Shown here piece by piece: positions 34,891 to 42,522 of a stretch of 47,941 nt of DNA. The DNA comes from Aequorivita sp. (GTDB taxonomy: Bacteria > Bacteroidota > Bacteroidia > Flavobacteriales > Flavobacteriaceae): the NCBI GenBank assembly GCA_026646335.1, contig JAPKFY010000009.1, positions 1 through 47,941 on the forward strand, read 5' to 3'. Within the stretch, counting starts at the first letter, position 1. Every line of letters starts with the position of its first letter. The notes under the pieces were generated by a model that had not been told where the DNA came from, ran no database searches, and saw only the letters and a program-made list of their open reading frames with translations. A program made the position numbers and the translations under genes.

Positions 34891-34944
34891 AAAAATAAAT
34901 CCCAAATTCCAAATAAACATTTTTGGAATTTGGGATTTATTTTT
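34891..34944. terminator. Bidirectional terminator built from AATCCCAAATTCC repeat
   Basis: A perfect 23-bp inverted repeat (34891-34913 / 34922-34944) with an 8-nt loop and A/T-rich outer ends lies between the convergent M28 and metK genes. Its words (AAATCCCAAATTCC) belong to the same repeat type that appears inside metH at 44584-44619. Confidence 0.85.
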
Positions 34945-34951
34945 TTGGGAT

Positions 34952-36205
34952 TTAAATTCCAAAAGCTTCCTTCACTTTATCGACATAATCCAACTTCTCC
35001 CAAGTAAAAAGTTCCACTTCTTTTGTGATTTGTCCATTGTACGGACTTTCAAAAGTTTTGGTAATAACTAGTGGTTCCCTTCCCATATGCCCGTAAGAAG
35101 CTGTTTCTGAGTAAATGGGATTTCTCAATTTCAACCTTTTTTCAATTGCAGCTGGGCGCATGTTGAAAATTTCTGAAACCTTTTTTGCAATGTCGCCATC
35201 AGAAATTTTAAGGTTTGAGGAATTGTAGGTGTTTACAAAAATAGAAGTCGGTTCCACAACGCCGATAGCGTAAGAAACCTGAATCAAAACTTCATCGGCA
35301 ACTCCAGCAGCCACTAGATTTTTCGCAATGTGTCGCGCAGCGTAAGCTGCACTTCTATCTACTTTACTAGGGTCTTTTCCGCTGAAAGCACCACCGCCGT
35401 GAGCGCCTTTTCCACCGTAGGTATCAACAATAATTTTTCTTCCCGTTAATCCTGTATCACCGTGTGGGCCACCGATTACGAATTTCCCGGTTGGATTTAT
35501 ATGGTAAATAATATCATCATTAAAAAGTTTTTGAACATATTCAGGAAGCAATTTTTTCACTCTCGGAATTAATATTTCAACAATGTCTTTTTTGATTTTT
35601 TTCAACATCGGCTCGTCAGCATCAAACTCGTCGTGCTGTGTAGAAACTACAATTGCCACAATTTTCTGCGGAATATTATCATCGCTGTATTCAATAGTAA
35701 CCTGACTTTTTGAATCTGGGCGCAAATATTTTATTTCGTCGTCTTCTCGTCGAAGCGCAGCCAATTCAATCAAAATTTTATGCGAAATGTCCAACGCCAA
35801 AGGCATATAATTTTCGGTTTCCTTCGTGGCATAACCGAACATCATCCCTTGGTCGCCGGCACCTTGTTCTTCTTTATTTTCGCGATCCACACCTTGGTTG
35901 ATATCTTGAGATTGTTCGTGAATCAACGAAATAACCCCGCAGGAATCACCACTGAATTTATAAGCTCCCTTTGTGTAACCAATTTTGTTTATCACTTCGC
36001 GGGCAATATGCTGCACGTCGAGGTAAGTGTTGCTTTTCACTTCGCCTGCCAGAACAACTTGTCCGGTGGTTACAAGTGTCTCACAAGCCACTTTTGACTC
36101 TGGGTCAAAAGCTAAAAAATTATCTAAAAGCGCATCGCTAATTTGATCCGCAACTTTGTCTGGGTGTCCTTCAGAAACACTTTCCGAAGTAAATAAATAG
36201 GCCAT
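34952..36205 (-). CDS. metK: S-adenosylmethionine synthetase
   Basis: 417 residues. Signatures include FTSESVSEGHPDKVADQISDA at the N-terminus, GAGDQGMMFGYA, and GGHPxG-type GGAFSGKDPSKVDRSAAYAAR. The enzyme makes SAM from methionine and ATP. It is about 20 residues longer than the E. coli enzyme, as is usual in this phylum. It is preceded by a SAM-II-type riboswitch and its own promoter, and is divergent from the trans-sulfuration operon. Confidence 0.97.
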   Translation of the reverse strand: MAYLFTSESVSEGHPDKVADQISDALLDNFLAFDPESKVACETLVTTGQVVLAGEVKSNTYLDVQHIAREVINKIGYTKGAYKFSGDSCGVISLIHEQSQDINQGVDRENKEEQGAGDQGMMFGYATKETENYMPLALDISHKILIELAALRREDDEIKYLRPDSKSQVTIEYSDDNIPQKIVAIVVSTQHDEFDADEPMLKKIKKDIVEILIPRVKKLLPEYVQKLFNDDIIYHINPTGKFVIGGPHGDTGLTGRKIIVDTYGGKGAHGGGAFSGKDPSKVDRSAAYAARHIAKNLVAAGVADEVLIQVSYAIGVVEPTSIFVNTYNSSNLKISDGDIAKKVSEIFNMRPAAIEKRLKLRNPIYSETASYGHMGREPLVITKTFESPYNGQITKEVELFTWEKLDYVDKVKEAFGI

Positions 36206-36237
36206 AAAATGGTTTTAAAAATTATATTTTTTCAGAA

Positions 36238-36318
36238 GATTTGACGAAAGCGCCGAAGGATAGTTTTCACTGCCTTTAGCATTTTTTATGGAGGTTGCAA
36301 TCAGTCAAATCTTTCCTC
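36238..36318 (-). ncRNA. SAM-II-type riboswitch upstream of metK
   Basis: Reading the minus strand, the aptamer (36318-36269) has P1 GAGG/CCTC (36318-36315 with 36294-36291). The P1 loop contains GATTTG, ACTG and ATTGCAA. Then follow ATAAAAAATGCTAAAGG and CAGT. ACTG (36305-36302) pairs with CAGT (36272-36269) as the pseudoknot. This order matches the SAM-II/SAM-V core. Downstream, GTCAAATC (36245-36238) is the exact complement of the aptamer GATTTGAC (36311-36304), a likely alternative helix for the ligand-free state. Confidence 0.78.
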
Positions 36319-36333
36319 TTAATTTGTCTTGGG

Positions 36334-36362
36334 CAAAAGTAAAAAAATTAAACGAATAGCAA
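36334..36362 (-). promoter_or_regulatory. metK promoter
   Basis: On the minus strand, TTG (36362-36360), 18 nt, then TACTTTTG (36341-36334), an exact TAnnTTTG. Transcription would start just before the SAM-II aptamer. Confidence 0.55.
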
Positions 36363-36389
36363 TTTTATTTGAAGTTTTTTGGGGAAATA

Positions 36390-36422
36390 TTTGGTTATTT
36401 AATTTTTCTGACGCTATATTTG
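36390..36422 (+). promoter_or_regulatory. Promoter of the trans-sulfuration operon
   Basis: TTTG (36390-36393), 21 nt, then TATATTTG (36415-36422), an exact TAnnTTTG. It ends 30 bp before the first P1 base of the SAM-I riboswitch. Confidence 0.6.
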
Positions 36423-36452
36423 CGCTCACAAAGTTCAAACCTTTATTGAAAT

Positions 36453-36571
36453 GTTATCAAGAAAGGCCGAGGGAATAGACCCTATGACGCCTTAGCAACC
36501 TCCCGATTCATCGGGGAAGGTGCTACATTCTACAACAGTCCCGATAGCCATCGGGATTGACGATAGATAAC
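36453..36571 (+). ncRNA. SAM-I (S-box) riboswitch 1
   Basis: P1 is GTTATC (36453-36458) with GATAAC (36566-36571). The S-box core is clear: AAGAAAGGCCGAGGGAATAGACCC, GACGCCTTAGCAACC, a hairpin CCCGATTCATCGGGG, then AAGGTGCTACATTCTAC. The last stem is extended by CCCGATAGCCATCGGGA, a palindrome of the kind found as an interspersed repeat in Flavobacteria. It controls the downstream trans-sulfuration and homoserine dehydrogenase genes in response to SAM. A hairpin CCGAATTTAATTCGG (36637-36651) may belong to the expression platform. Confidence 0.93.
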
Positions 36572-36700
36572 GACAAGACAATTTTTTTCGTTTCTGAAAA
36601 AATTGCTTTCATTCTTTTTAACGTTTTTCTATTGTTCCGAATTTAATTCGGGATTGATCTTTTGGTTTAATCTATTTATTAATTCAAAAAGTTTAGAAAA

Positions 36701-37870
36701 ATGAGTGCAACAAAAATTATCCATTCCATTCCAAGTGATCCGTTAACGGGCGCCATTGCCGTGCCAGTTTACCAAACATCAACTTTTATCCAAGAATCTC
36801 CGGGTGTAAACAAAGGTTTTGATTATGCCCGAAGCAACAACCCAACACGCAAAGTGCTGGAAGACGTAGTTGCCCAACTTGAGAACGGCCATGCCGGCTT
36901 TGCCTTCGCCACAGGTTTAGCGGCTATTGATTCAGTCTTGAAATTGCTTTCCGTTGGAGATGAAATCGTGGCAGTGGACGATATTTACGGCGGGGCGTAC
37001 AGACTTTTCACCCATGTTTACGAAAAACTGGGAATAAAAGTAAACTACGTCGATGCCACCGAAGTTGAAAATGTGGCAAACGCCGTTTCAAACAAGACAA
37101 AACTGATATGGATTGAATCACCAACCAACCCAACCTTGAAAATTTCAGATATTGAAGCAATTTCAAAAGTTGCGAAAAGTGTGAATGCACTGTTGGTTGT
37201 TGACAACACTTTTGCTTCGCCAATTTCCCAAAAACCGATTGATTTGGGCGCTGATATTGTAATTCACAGCGGTACAAAATACATCGGTGGCCATTCCGAT
37301 TTGGTGGCTGGTTTGGTAGTTACAAATTCACTAGAACTTTCCGAAAAAATCAAATTCATCCAAAATGCTTCCGGCGGAATTTTAGGTCCGTGGGATTGTT
37401 TCCTCACCATTCGCGGAATTGAAACTTTAGACATTCGCTATAAAAGACAATGCGAAAACGCGCTGAAAGTTGCTTTGTTTTTGGAAAACCGAGATGCGGT
37501 TGAAAAAGTACATTATCCAGGTCTGAAAACCCACAAAAACCACAAAATCGCTAATAAACAACAAAATGGTTTATTTGGCGGAATTGTTTCTTTCAGTTTA
37601 AAAAATGATACACAGGAAGCTGCCGTAAAATTTGTAACAAATACCCAATATTTCAAATTGGCGGAAAGCCTGGGCGGCGTTAAGAGTTTACTATGCCATC
37701 CCGCACAAATGACACACGCTTCCATTCCGCGCGAAATCCGTTTGAATGCTGGAATCAACGATTCGCTAATTCGTCTTTCCTGCGGAATTGAAGATGCTGA
37801 CGATTTGATAAACGATCTTTCCGAAGCTTTTAAAATTATTGAAAAATCCAAAGAAATTTTAACCTATTAA
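36701..37870 (+). CDS. Cys/Met metabolism PLP enzyme (cystathionine gamma-synthase type)
   Basis: 389 residues of the trans-sulfuration family. PLP-binding features are DYARSNNPTRK, FATGLAAIDSV, VDNTFASP and the Schiff-base Lys193 in SGTKYIGGHSD. Candidate activities are cystathionine gamma-synthase, O-succinyl/acetylhomoserine sulfhydrylase or a lyase. The SAM-I riboswitch upstream and homoserine dehydrogenase 8 bp downstream favour a biosynthetic role making cystathionine or homocysteine from activated homoserine. The exact donor cannot be read from the sequence. Confidence 0.9.
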   Translation: MSATKIIHSIPSDPLTGAIAVPVYQTSTFIQESPGVNKGFDYARSNNPTRKVLEDVVAQLENGHAGFAFATGLAAIDSVLKLLSVGDEIVAVDDIYGGAYRLFTHVYEKLGIKVNYVDATEVENVANAVSNKTKLIWIESPTNPTLKISDIEAISKVAKSVNALLVVDNTFASPISQKPIDLGADIVIHSGTKYIGGHSDLVAGLVVTNSLELSEKIKFIQNASGGILGPWDCFLTIRGIETLDIRYKRQCENALKVALFLENRDAVEKVHYPGLKTHKNHKIANKQQNGLFGGIVSFSLKNDTQEAAVKFVTNTQYFKLAESLGGVKSLLCHPAQMTHASIPREIRLNAGINDSLIRLSCGIEDADDLINDLSEAFKIIEKSKEILTY

Positions 37871-37878
37871 ACCGAAAA

Positions 37879-39024
37879 ATGATGAGTGCAGCAACAGTAG
37901 AAATTCCTTTGGAACAGTTGATTAATCTTGAAAAGATTAAAAAGAAAAAGATTAACATCGCTATTTTCGGTCACGGAAATGTGGGTCGCCATTTGGTTAA
38001 TCAAATCATCTCCTCGAAGGAGGAGATCTCAAGAAGACGTGATTTGGAACTGAATATTTTCGCAATCGCGAATTCAAAAACGGTCTTGCTTCGGCAAAAT
38101 GGATTAAACAAAAATTGGATTGAAGAAAAAATAGATTCAGGAACATCATATAATCCGGAAGAAGTTATTTCCTTCGCGAAAACCAACAACCTTCAAAATC
38201 TGATTTTGGTAGATAATACAGCAGATTCTGAGTTTGTTCAAAACTATTCAGCCTTCGTTGAAAACGGTTTCCATTTGGTGTCCTCAAACAAAATCGCCAA
38301 TACTTTGGATTTGAATTTTTATAAAGAACTTCGCGAAAAGTTAACTTCGAAAAAGCGTCAATATTTATATGAAACCAATGTGGGTGCAGGGCTTCCGTTG
38401 ATAGATACCATTAAACTTTTGCATCTTTCGGGAGAAAATATTACGCGAATTCGCGGAGTTTTTTCCGGTTCGTTGAGTTATATTTTCAACACTTTTTCGG
38501 AAGAAGATAGAACGTTCAGTTCGGTTTTAAAATCGGCAATCGATAAAGGATATACAGAACCAGACCCGCGTGAAGACCTTTGCGGCAATGACGTTGGAAG
38601 GAAATTGCTTATCTTGGCCCGTGAATTGGATTTGCACAACGAGTTTGGAGATATTTCAATCCAAAACCTGATTCCAAAGGATTTGCGCAACGTTTCAAAA
38701 GAAAAATTTTTAGACCGTTTGCAAGAATTGGACGTTCCGTTTCAAATCAAAAAGAAAAACCAACCAAAAGATTGTGTTTTTCGTTATGTAGCAGATTTGC
38801 ACGGCGATTTGTCAAAAGAAACAGGTGCAATTTTAACCGTGAATTTAACTTCGGTTCCCAAAAATAGTATGTTGGGTGCATTGAAAGGCAGCGATTCAAT
38901 TTTTGAAATATACACTGAAAGCTACGGCGATAATCCAATCGTAATCCAAGGCGCGGGAGCGGGAGCGGCGGTTACGGCACGAGGCGTTTTTGGGGATATT
39001 TTGAGGATTAGCGATAAAGACTGA
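37879..39024 (+). CDS. hom: Homoserine dehydrogenase
   Basis: 381 residues, monofunctional. A Rossmann motif FGHGNVGRHLVNQ at ~35 is followed by the substrate region (YETNVGAGLPLIDT, GVFSGSLSYIFNTF, GYTEPDPREDLCGNDVGRK) and a C-terminal GAGAGAAVTARGVFGD. No aspartokinase domain is fused. It reduces aspartate semialdehyde to homoserine and so supplies the preceding enzyme; the two genes form an operon under the SAM-I riboswitch. A small palindrome (ATCTCCTCGAAGGAGGAGAT, ~38007-38026) within the coding region lies in the loop after the Rossmann motif. Confidence 0.93.
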   Translation: MMSAATVEIPLEQLINLEKIKKKKINIAIFGHGNVGRHLVNQIISSKEEISRRRDLELNIFAIANSKTVLLRQNGLNKNWIEEKIDSGTSYNPEEVISFAKTNNLQNLILVDNTADSEFVQNYSAFVENGFHLVSSNKIANTLDLNFYKELREKLTSKKRQYLYETNVGAGLPLIDTIKLLHLSGENITRIRGVFSGSLSYIFNTFSEEDRTFSSVLKSAIDKGYTEPDPREDLCGNDVGRKLLILARELDLHNEFGDISIQNLIPKDLRNVSKEKFLDRLQELDVPFQIKKKNQPKDCVFRYVADLHGDLSKETGAILTVNLTSVPKNSMLGALKGSDSIFEIYTESYGDNPIVIQGAGAGAAVTARGVFGDILRISDKD

Positions 39025-39029
39025 AAAAG

Positions 39030-39075
39030 ATACAAGACTCAAGACGCTGCGCTGCAAGACATAAGACAGAAAAGT
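39030..39075. repeat. CAAGAC/ATAAGAC word repeat
   Basis: A short stretch of degenerate words (CAAGACTCAAGACGCTGCGC, then CAAGACATAAGACAG) between the homoserine dehydrogenase gene and a hypothetical gene. It is similar in style to the other word repeats in the window but has no attached gene. Confidence 0.5.
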
Positions 39076-39105
39076 TTTTAATTTAAAAATTTATTATTTT
39101 AACAA

Positions 39106-39603
39106 ATGCAAAAAATAGTATTATTAATCTTTTCGATTTTCTTTTTTTCAAATTTTTTGTATTCACAGAATGATGAGAAAACTTATGCCTTCGAAACTGA
39201 TTTATTCACTCCATCATATAAAATGATCAAAGAACTTTATGCTTTTGACAAATGTAATGAAGAGAATAATTTAGAAAAATCACCAATTAATTATTGTATT
39301 AGGTTTGTAGAATTCAATGGTTTAGATAAACTATTCCTTACTTCTAGTACTAGAATAATTGGTGATACTGAAGTTGAATGGAATAGTCTAATAATTTCAG
39401 GTGCATTTCTTTTTAAAAACCGTTTAGTATTATTAGTTATGGGACCTGAAAAATTAAAGCGTTTAGAATTTTTGTTTAAAAAAGAGGATAAGAAAATAGA
39501 GGGAAAAATTAATCTTGATCAATATGGAACACCGGCTTGTTTTTCCACATATTTAATCGATAAACAAAATCTCAGACTGAATTATCATTCAAACAGTTAT
39601 TAG
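39106..39603 (+). CDS. Hypothetical secreted protein
   Basis: 165 residues with a signal peptide (MQKIVLLIFSIFFFSNFLYSQ). The mature part is charged, with a few Cys (KCNEENN, NYCIRF, ACFST) and no recognised domain. The coding sequence is more AT-rich than its neighbours, which may mean recent acquisition or weak constraint. It sits between the methionine operon and an OsmC-family gene without an evident partner. Confidence 0.6.
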   Translation: MQKIVLLIFSIFFFSNFLYSQNDEKTYAFETDLFTPSYKMIKELYAFDKCNEENNLEKSPINYCIRFVEFNGLDKLFLTSSTRIIGDTEVEWNSLIISGAFLFKNRLVLLVMGPEKLKRLEFLFKKEDKKIEGKINLDQYGTPACFSTYLIDKQNLRLNYHSNSY

Positions 39604-39648
39604 CTTCTGTTAACCCAAATGTCATAAATTCTATAAAAAATAATAACT

Positions 39649-40071
39649 ATGAAAGTTACCTTAAACAGAATAAACGACAACTATCTTTTTGAAGCAAAAG
39701 GTGCTTCGGGCGTACCAGTTTTAATCGACAACAAAACCGATGAACCCTCAAAAGGTGCAAGCCCAATGGAACTTTTATTGATGGGCGTGGGCGGTTGCAG
39801 CGCGATTGATGTTGTGTCCATTTTGAAAAAACAGCGGCAGGAAATCACTTCCTATAAAATGGAAGTGGAAGGCCAGCGAAAGGAAGTGCGCGATGCCAAA
39901 CCCTTTGAGGCAATCCACGTAACCCTATATTTGGAAGGCAAAATTGACGAGGCAAAAGCAATCCGCGCGGCGCAACTCAGTTTTGAAAAATATTGTTCGG
40001 TTTCCATCACGATGGAAGCTTCTGTTAAAATCACTTACAGCATTGTACTTAATGGAAAAGAGATAATATGA
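39649..40071 (+). CDS. OsmC family protein
   Basis: 140 residues of the OsmC/Ohr fold. Typical elements are PSKGASPMELLLMGVGGCSAIDVVSILKK with the first conserved Cys, and a second region LSFEKYCSVSITM with the second Cys. OsmC-like proteins reduce organic hydroperoxides or act as thiol-related enzymes. The protein is intact; whether it is linked to the methionine genes is unknown. Confidence 0.9.
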   Translation: MKVTLNRINDNYLFEAKGASGVPVLIDNKTDEPSKGASPMELLLMGVGGCSAIDVVSILKKQRQEITSYKMEVEGQRKEVRDAKPFEAIHVTLYLEGKIDEAKAIRAAQLSFEKYCSVSITMEASVKITYSIVLNGKEII

Positions 40072-40084
40072 GGTATGTTTGAAA

Positions 40085-40180
40085 AGACAAAAGGACGAAA
40101 AGACAAAATGACAAAAAGACAAGGATCAATTCCTTTTTGTCCTTTCCTAATTTAGCGAAGCGGTCTTTTGTCCTTCAGTA
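40085..40180. repeat. Solo GACAAAAGG inverted repeat
   Basis: Words GACAAAAGGAC, GACAAAATGACAAAAAGACAAGG are followed by the complementary CCTTTTTGTCCTTTCC and GGTCTTTTGTCC. These are the same words that flank the four-helix-bundle gene at 5168-5652, but no gene lies between the arms here. Confidence 0.75.
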
Positions 40181-40193
40181 TAGTCAAAAGAAA

Positions 40194-40225
40194 TTTTGTA
40201 TTCCCAACTTTATGATGTTACTTTG
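40194..40225 (+). promoter_or_regulatory. Promoter of the metH operon
   Basis: TTTTG (40194-40198), 20 nt, then TACTTTG (40219-40225), one base short of TAnnTTTG. It lies directly upstream of SAM-I riboswitch 2. Confidence 0.45.
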
Positions 40226-40250
40226 CATCAGTTCATATTCATAGTTAAAA

Positions 40251-40358
40251 GTTATCAAGAAAGGCCGAGGGAATAGACCCTTTGACGCCTTAGCAACCTC
40301 CCGAACTTTCGGGGAAGGTGCTACATTCTATCCCGAAATAAATTCAGGAATAGATAAC
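40251..40358 (+). ncRNA. SAM-I (S-box) riboswitch 2
   Basis: P1 is GTTATC (40251-40256) with GATAAC (40353-40358), identical to riboswitch 1. The core runs AAGAAAGGCCGAGGG, AATAGACCC, GACGCCTTAGCAACC, a hairpin CCCGAACTTTCGGGG, then AAGGTGCTACATTCTA. The last stem carries TCCCGAAATAAATTCAGGA. It controls metH part 1 and probably the genes through metF. Confidence 0.93.
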
Positions 40359-40442
40359 AACAAACAGGTTTTTCCTTCACCTTTTCTTGATATTTTATTA
40401 ATTCCCATATATTGATGGGAGCAACATTATATATTATAATTC

Positions 40443-40478
40443 CGCTCCCTCCCTTTGAAGGGAGGGTTGGGGAGGGAT
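40443..40478. repeat. CCCTCCCTTTGAAGGGAGGG repeat
   Basis: A hairpin-forming copy of a Bacteroidota interspersed repeat, TCCCTCCCTTTGAAGGGAGG then GTTGGGGAGGGA, in the leader of metH part 1. It resembles the 28153-28212 element. Confidence 0.75.
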
Positions 40479-40495
40479 GTTTTTAAAATCAAGAA

Positions 40496-41509
40496 ATGAA
40501 TAAAATAAAACAAGCACTTCAAAACCGAATCCTAATCCTCGACGGCGCTATGGGCACGATGCTGCAGCGCTATAAATTTTCCGAAGAAGATTTTCGTGGC
40601 GAACGGTTTAAGGATTTTCATAAATCGGTTCAAGGGAATAACGATTTACTTTCTATAACCCAGCCACAAGCCATTGCTGATATCCATTCCAAATATTTTG
40701 CAGCAGGAGCCGATATTGTGGAAACCAACACCTTTTCCAGCACCACCATCGCAATGGCAGATTATGACATGCAGGATTTGGTTTACGAACTGAATTTTGA
40801 ATCTGCAAAAATCGCTAAAAAAGTCGCAGATGAATTCACTGCGAAAGAACCGAACAAACCACGTTTTGTAGCTGGCGCAATGGGCCCGACTAACAAAACG
40901 GCAAGCATGAGTCCCGATGTAAACGATCCAGGATTTCGCGCTATTTCTTTTGAACAATTGCGTGTTGCGTACAGACAACAGGCCGAAGCCTTGATTGATG
41001 GTGGTGTGGATTTGCTTTTAGTAGAAACCATTTTTGACACTTTGAATGCGAAAGCAGCACTTTTCGCAATCGATGAAATAAAGGAAGAGCGAAATATTGA
41101 CATGCCAATAATGATTAGTGGAACAATAACAGATGCTTCGGGCAGAACACTTTCAGGGCAAACTGCGGAAGCATTTTTGATTTCAATTTCCCACATTCCA
41201 CTGTTGAGCGTAGGTTTCAATTGTGCTTTGGGCGCCAAACAACTCACGCCCCATCTTGAAGTGATTGCAAACCGCACCAATCTTGCCGTAAGCGCCTATC
41301 CAAATGCGGGATTGCCAAACGCGTTCGGCGAATACGATGAAAGTCCCGAGCAAATGGCTTCTCAGATAACGGAATATTTAGACAAACAATTGGTGAACAT
41401 CATTGGTGGCTGTTGTGGCACTACGCCGGAACACATAAAAGCCATTGCTGAAATTGCTTCCCAATACAGGCCGCGACCTGTTTTTCAATTAGAAAACATC
41501 ACTTTATGA
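40496..41509 (+). CDS. metH: Methionine synthase part 1: homocysteine S-methyltransferase domain
   Basis: 337 residues corresponding to the first module of cobalamin-dependent MetH. Features are ILDGAMGTMLQRY at the N-terminus, GADIVETNTFSST, and zinc ligands Cys243 (NCALGAK) and Cys306-Cys307 (GGCCGTTPEHI). In Bacteroidota MetH is often split after this module; part 2 follows at 42523. The start overlaps no other gene and is preceded by riboswitch 2. It ends in a 4-bp ATGA overlap with the next gene. Confidence 0.93.
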   Translation: MNKIKQALQNRILILDGAMGTMLQRYKFSEEDFRGERFKDFHKSVQGNNDLLSITQPQAIADIHSKYFAAGADIVETNTFSSTTIAMADYDMQDLVYELNFESAKIAKKVADEFTAKEPNKPRFVAGAMGPTNKTASMSPDVNDPGFRAISFEQLRVAYRQQAEALIDGGVDLLLVETIFDTLNAKAALFAIDEIKEERNIDMPIMISGTITDASGRTLSGQTAEAFLISISHIPLLSVGFNCALGAKQLTPHLEVIANRTNLAVSAYPNAGLPNAFGEYDESPEQMASQITEYLDKQLVNIIGGCCGTTPEHIKAIAEIASQYRPRPVFQLENITL

Positions 41510-42447
41510 TTCCCGTAAAAAAAGAAGTTGAGGAAGCTTGTGACCTTATAAAACCATACGTTCACAAAACGCCTGTGCTGAAATCTTCTTATTTAAATGA
41601 ACTTTCAGGCGCCGAAGTTTATTTTAAATGTGAAAACTTTCAAAAGATGGGCGCTTTTAAAATGCGTGGCGCAACCAATGCCATTCTTCAACTTTCCGAA
41701 GCGCAGAAAAAAGCGGGTGTAGTAACGCATTCCTCGGGGAATTTTGCGCAAGCCCTTTCTTTGGCTGCGAAAAATATTGGAGTAAAAGCCTACATCGTGA
41801 TGCCCGAAAATGCACCACAAGTGAAAAAAGATGCGGTTAAAGGTTACGACGGAATTATTACGGAATCGGAATCAACGCCAATTTCCCGTGAAACTGAAGC
41901 GGCGCGCATTCAAAAGGAAACGGGGGCTACTTTTATCCATCCTTCGAACGATAGAAATGTAATTCTTGGAAATGCGACTTCAGCGGCAGAATTACTGCAA
42001 TCGCATCCAGATTTGGATTATGTTTTCACACCCATTGGCGGTGGCGGCTTGATTGCTGGCACTTCACTTTCCGTGAAATATTTCGGGAAGAATTGCAAAA
42101 CAATCGGCGGTGAACCTTTTGAAGTTGACGATGCTTTCCGAAGCCTAAAAAGCGGAAAAATTGAATTCAACGAAACCACAAACACCATCGCCGATGGACT
42201 TAAAACATTTCTTGGCGATGTCAATTTCCCAATCATAAAAGAATTGGTTTCAGAAATTATAAGAGTTGAAGAAACCGAAATAATTTCAGCAATGAAACTC
42301 ATTTGGGAACGGATGAAAATTATAATCGAACCGAGCAGCGCTGTCGCTTTTGCGGCATTGCTTCGCGAAAAAGAACGGTTTAAAAATAAAAAAGTTGGAA
42401 TAATTATTTCCGGCGGAAACGTGGATTTAAAGAATTTACCATTTTAG
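41506..42447 (+). CDS. PLP-dependent serine/threonine dehydratase-like enzyme
   Basis: 313 residues, fold type II PLP family. Lys52 lies in MGAFKMRGATNAI, with the SSGNFAQALSLAA phosphate loop and a GGGGLIAG Gly-rich motif. There is no regulatory ACT domain. Close relatives include threonine/serine dehydratases and serine racemase. Its start overlaps metH part 1 by 4 bp, so it is translationally coupled within the methionine operon. A role in controlling serine/threonine (one-carbon donor or competing branch) fits but is unproven. Confidence 0.88.
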   Translation: MIPVKKEVEEACDLIKPYVHKTPVLKSSYLNELSGAEVYFKCENFQKMGAFKMRGATNAILQLSEAQKKAGVVTHSSGNFAQALSLAAKNIGVKAYIVMPENAPQVKKDAVKGYDGIITESESTPISRETEAARIQKETGATFIHPSNDRNVILGNATSAAELLQSHPDLDYVFTPIGGGGLIAGTSLSVKYFGKNCKTIGGEPFEVDDAFRSLKSGKIEFNETTNTIADGLKTFLGDVNFPIIKELVSEIIRVEETEIISAMKLIWERMKIIIEPSSAVAFAALLREKERFKNKKVGIIISGGNVDLKNLPF

Positions 42448-42451
42448 AAAT

Positions 42452-42511
42452 CTCTGTGTCCACTGTGCCTCCGAGGTGAATAGAAACCACAGAGGCACTG
42501 AGGACACAAAG
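42452..42511. repeat. Inverted CTCTGTGTCC...ACCACAGAGGC repeat
   Basis: Imperfect ~25-bp arms (42452-42478 and 42486-42511) of the same family as 20761-20820. The element fills the gap between the dehydratase gene and metH part 2. Confidence 0.85.
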
Positions 42512-42522
42512 GAAAATAAAAA

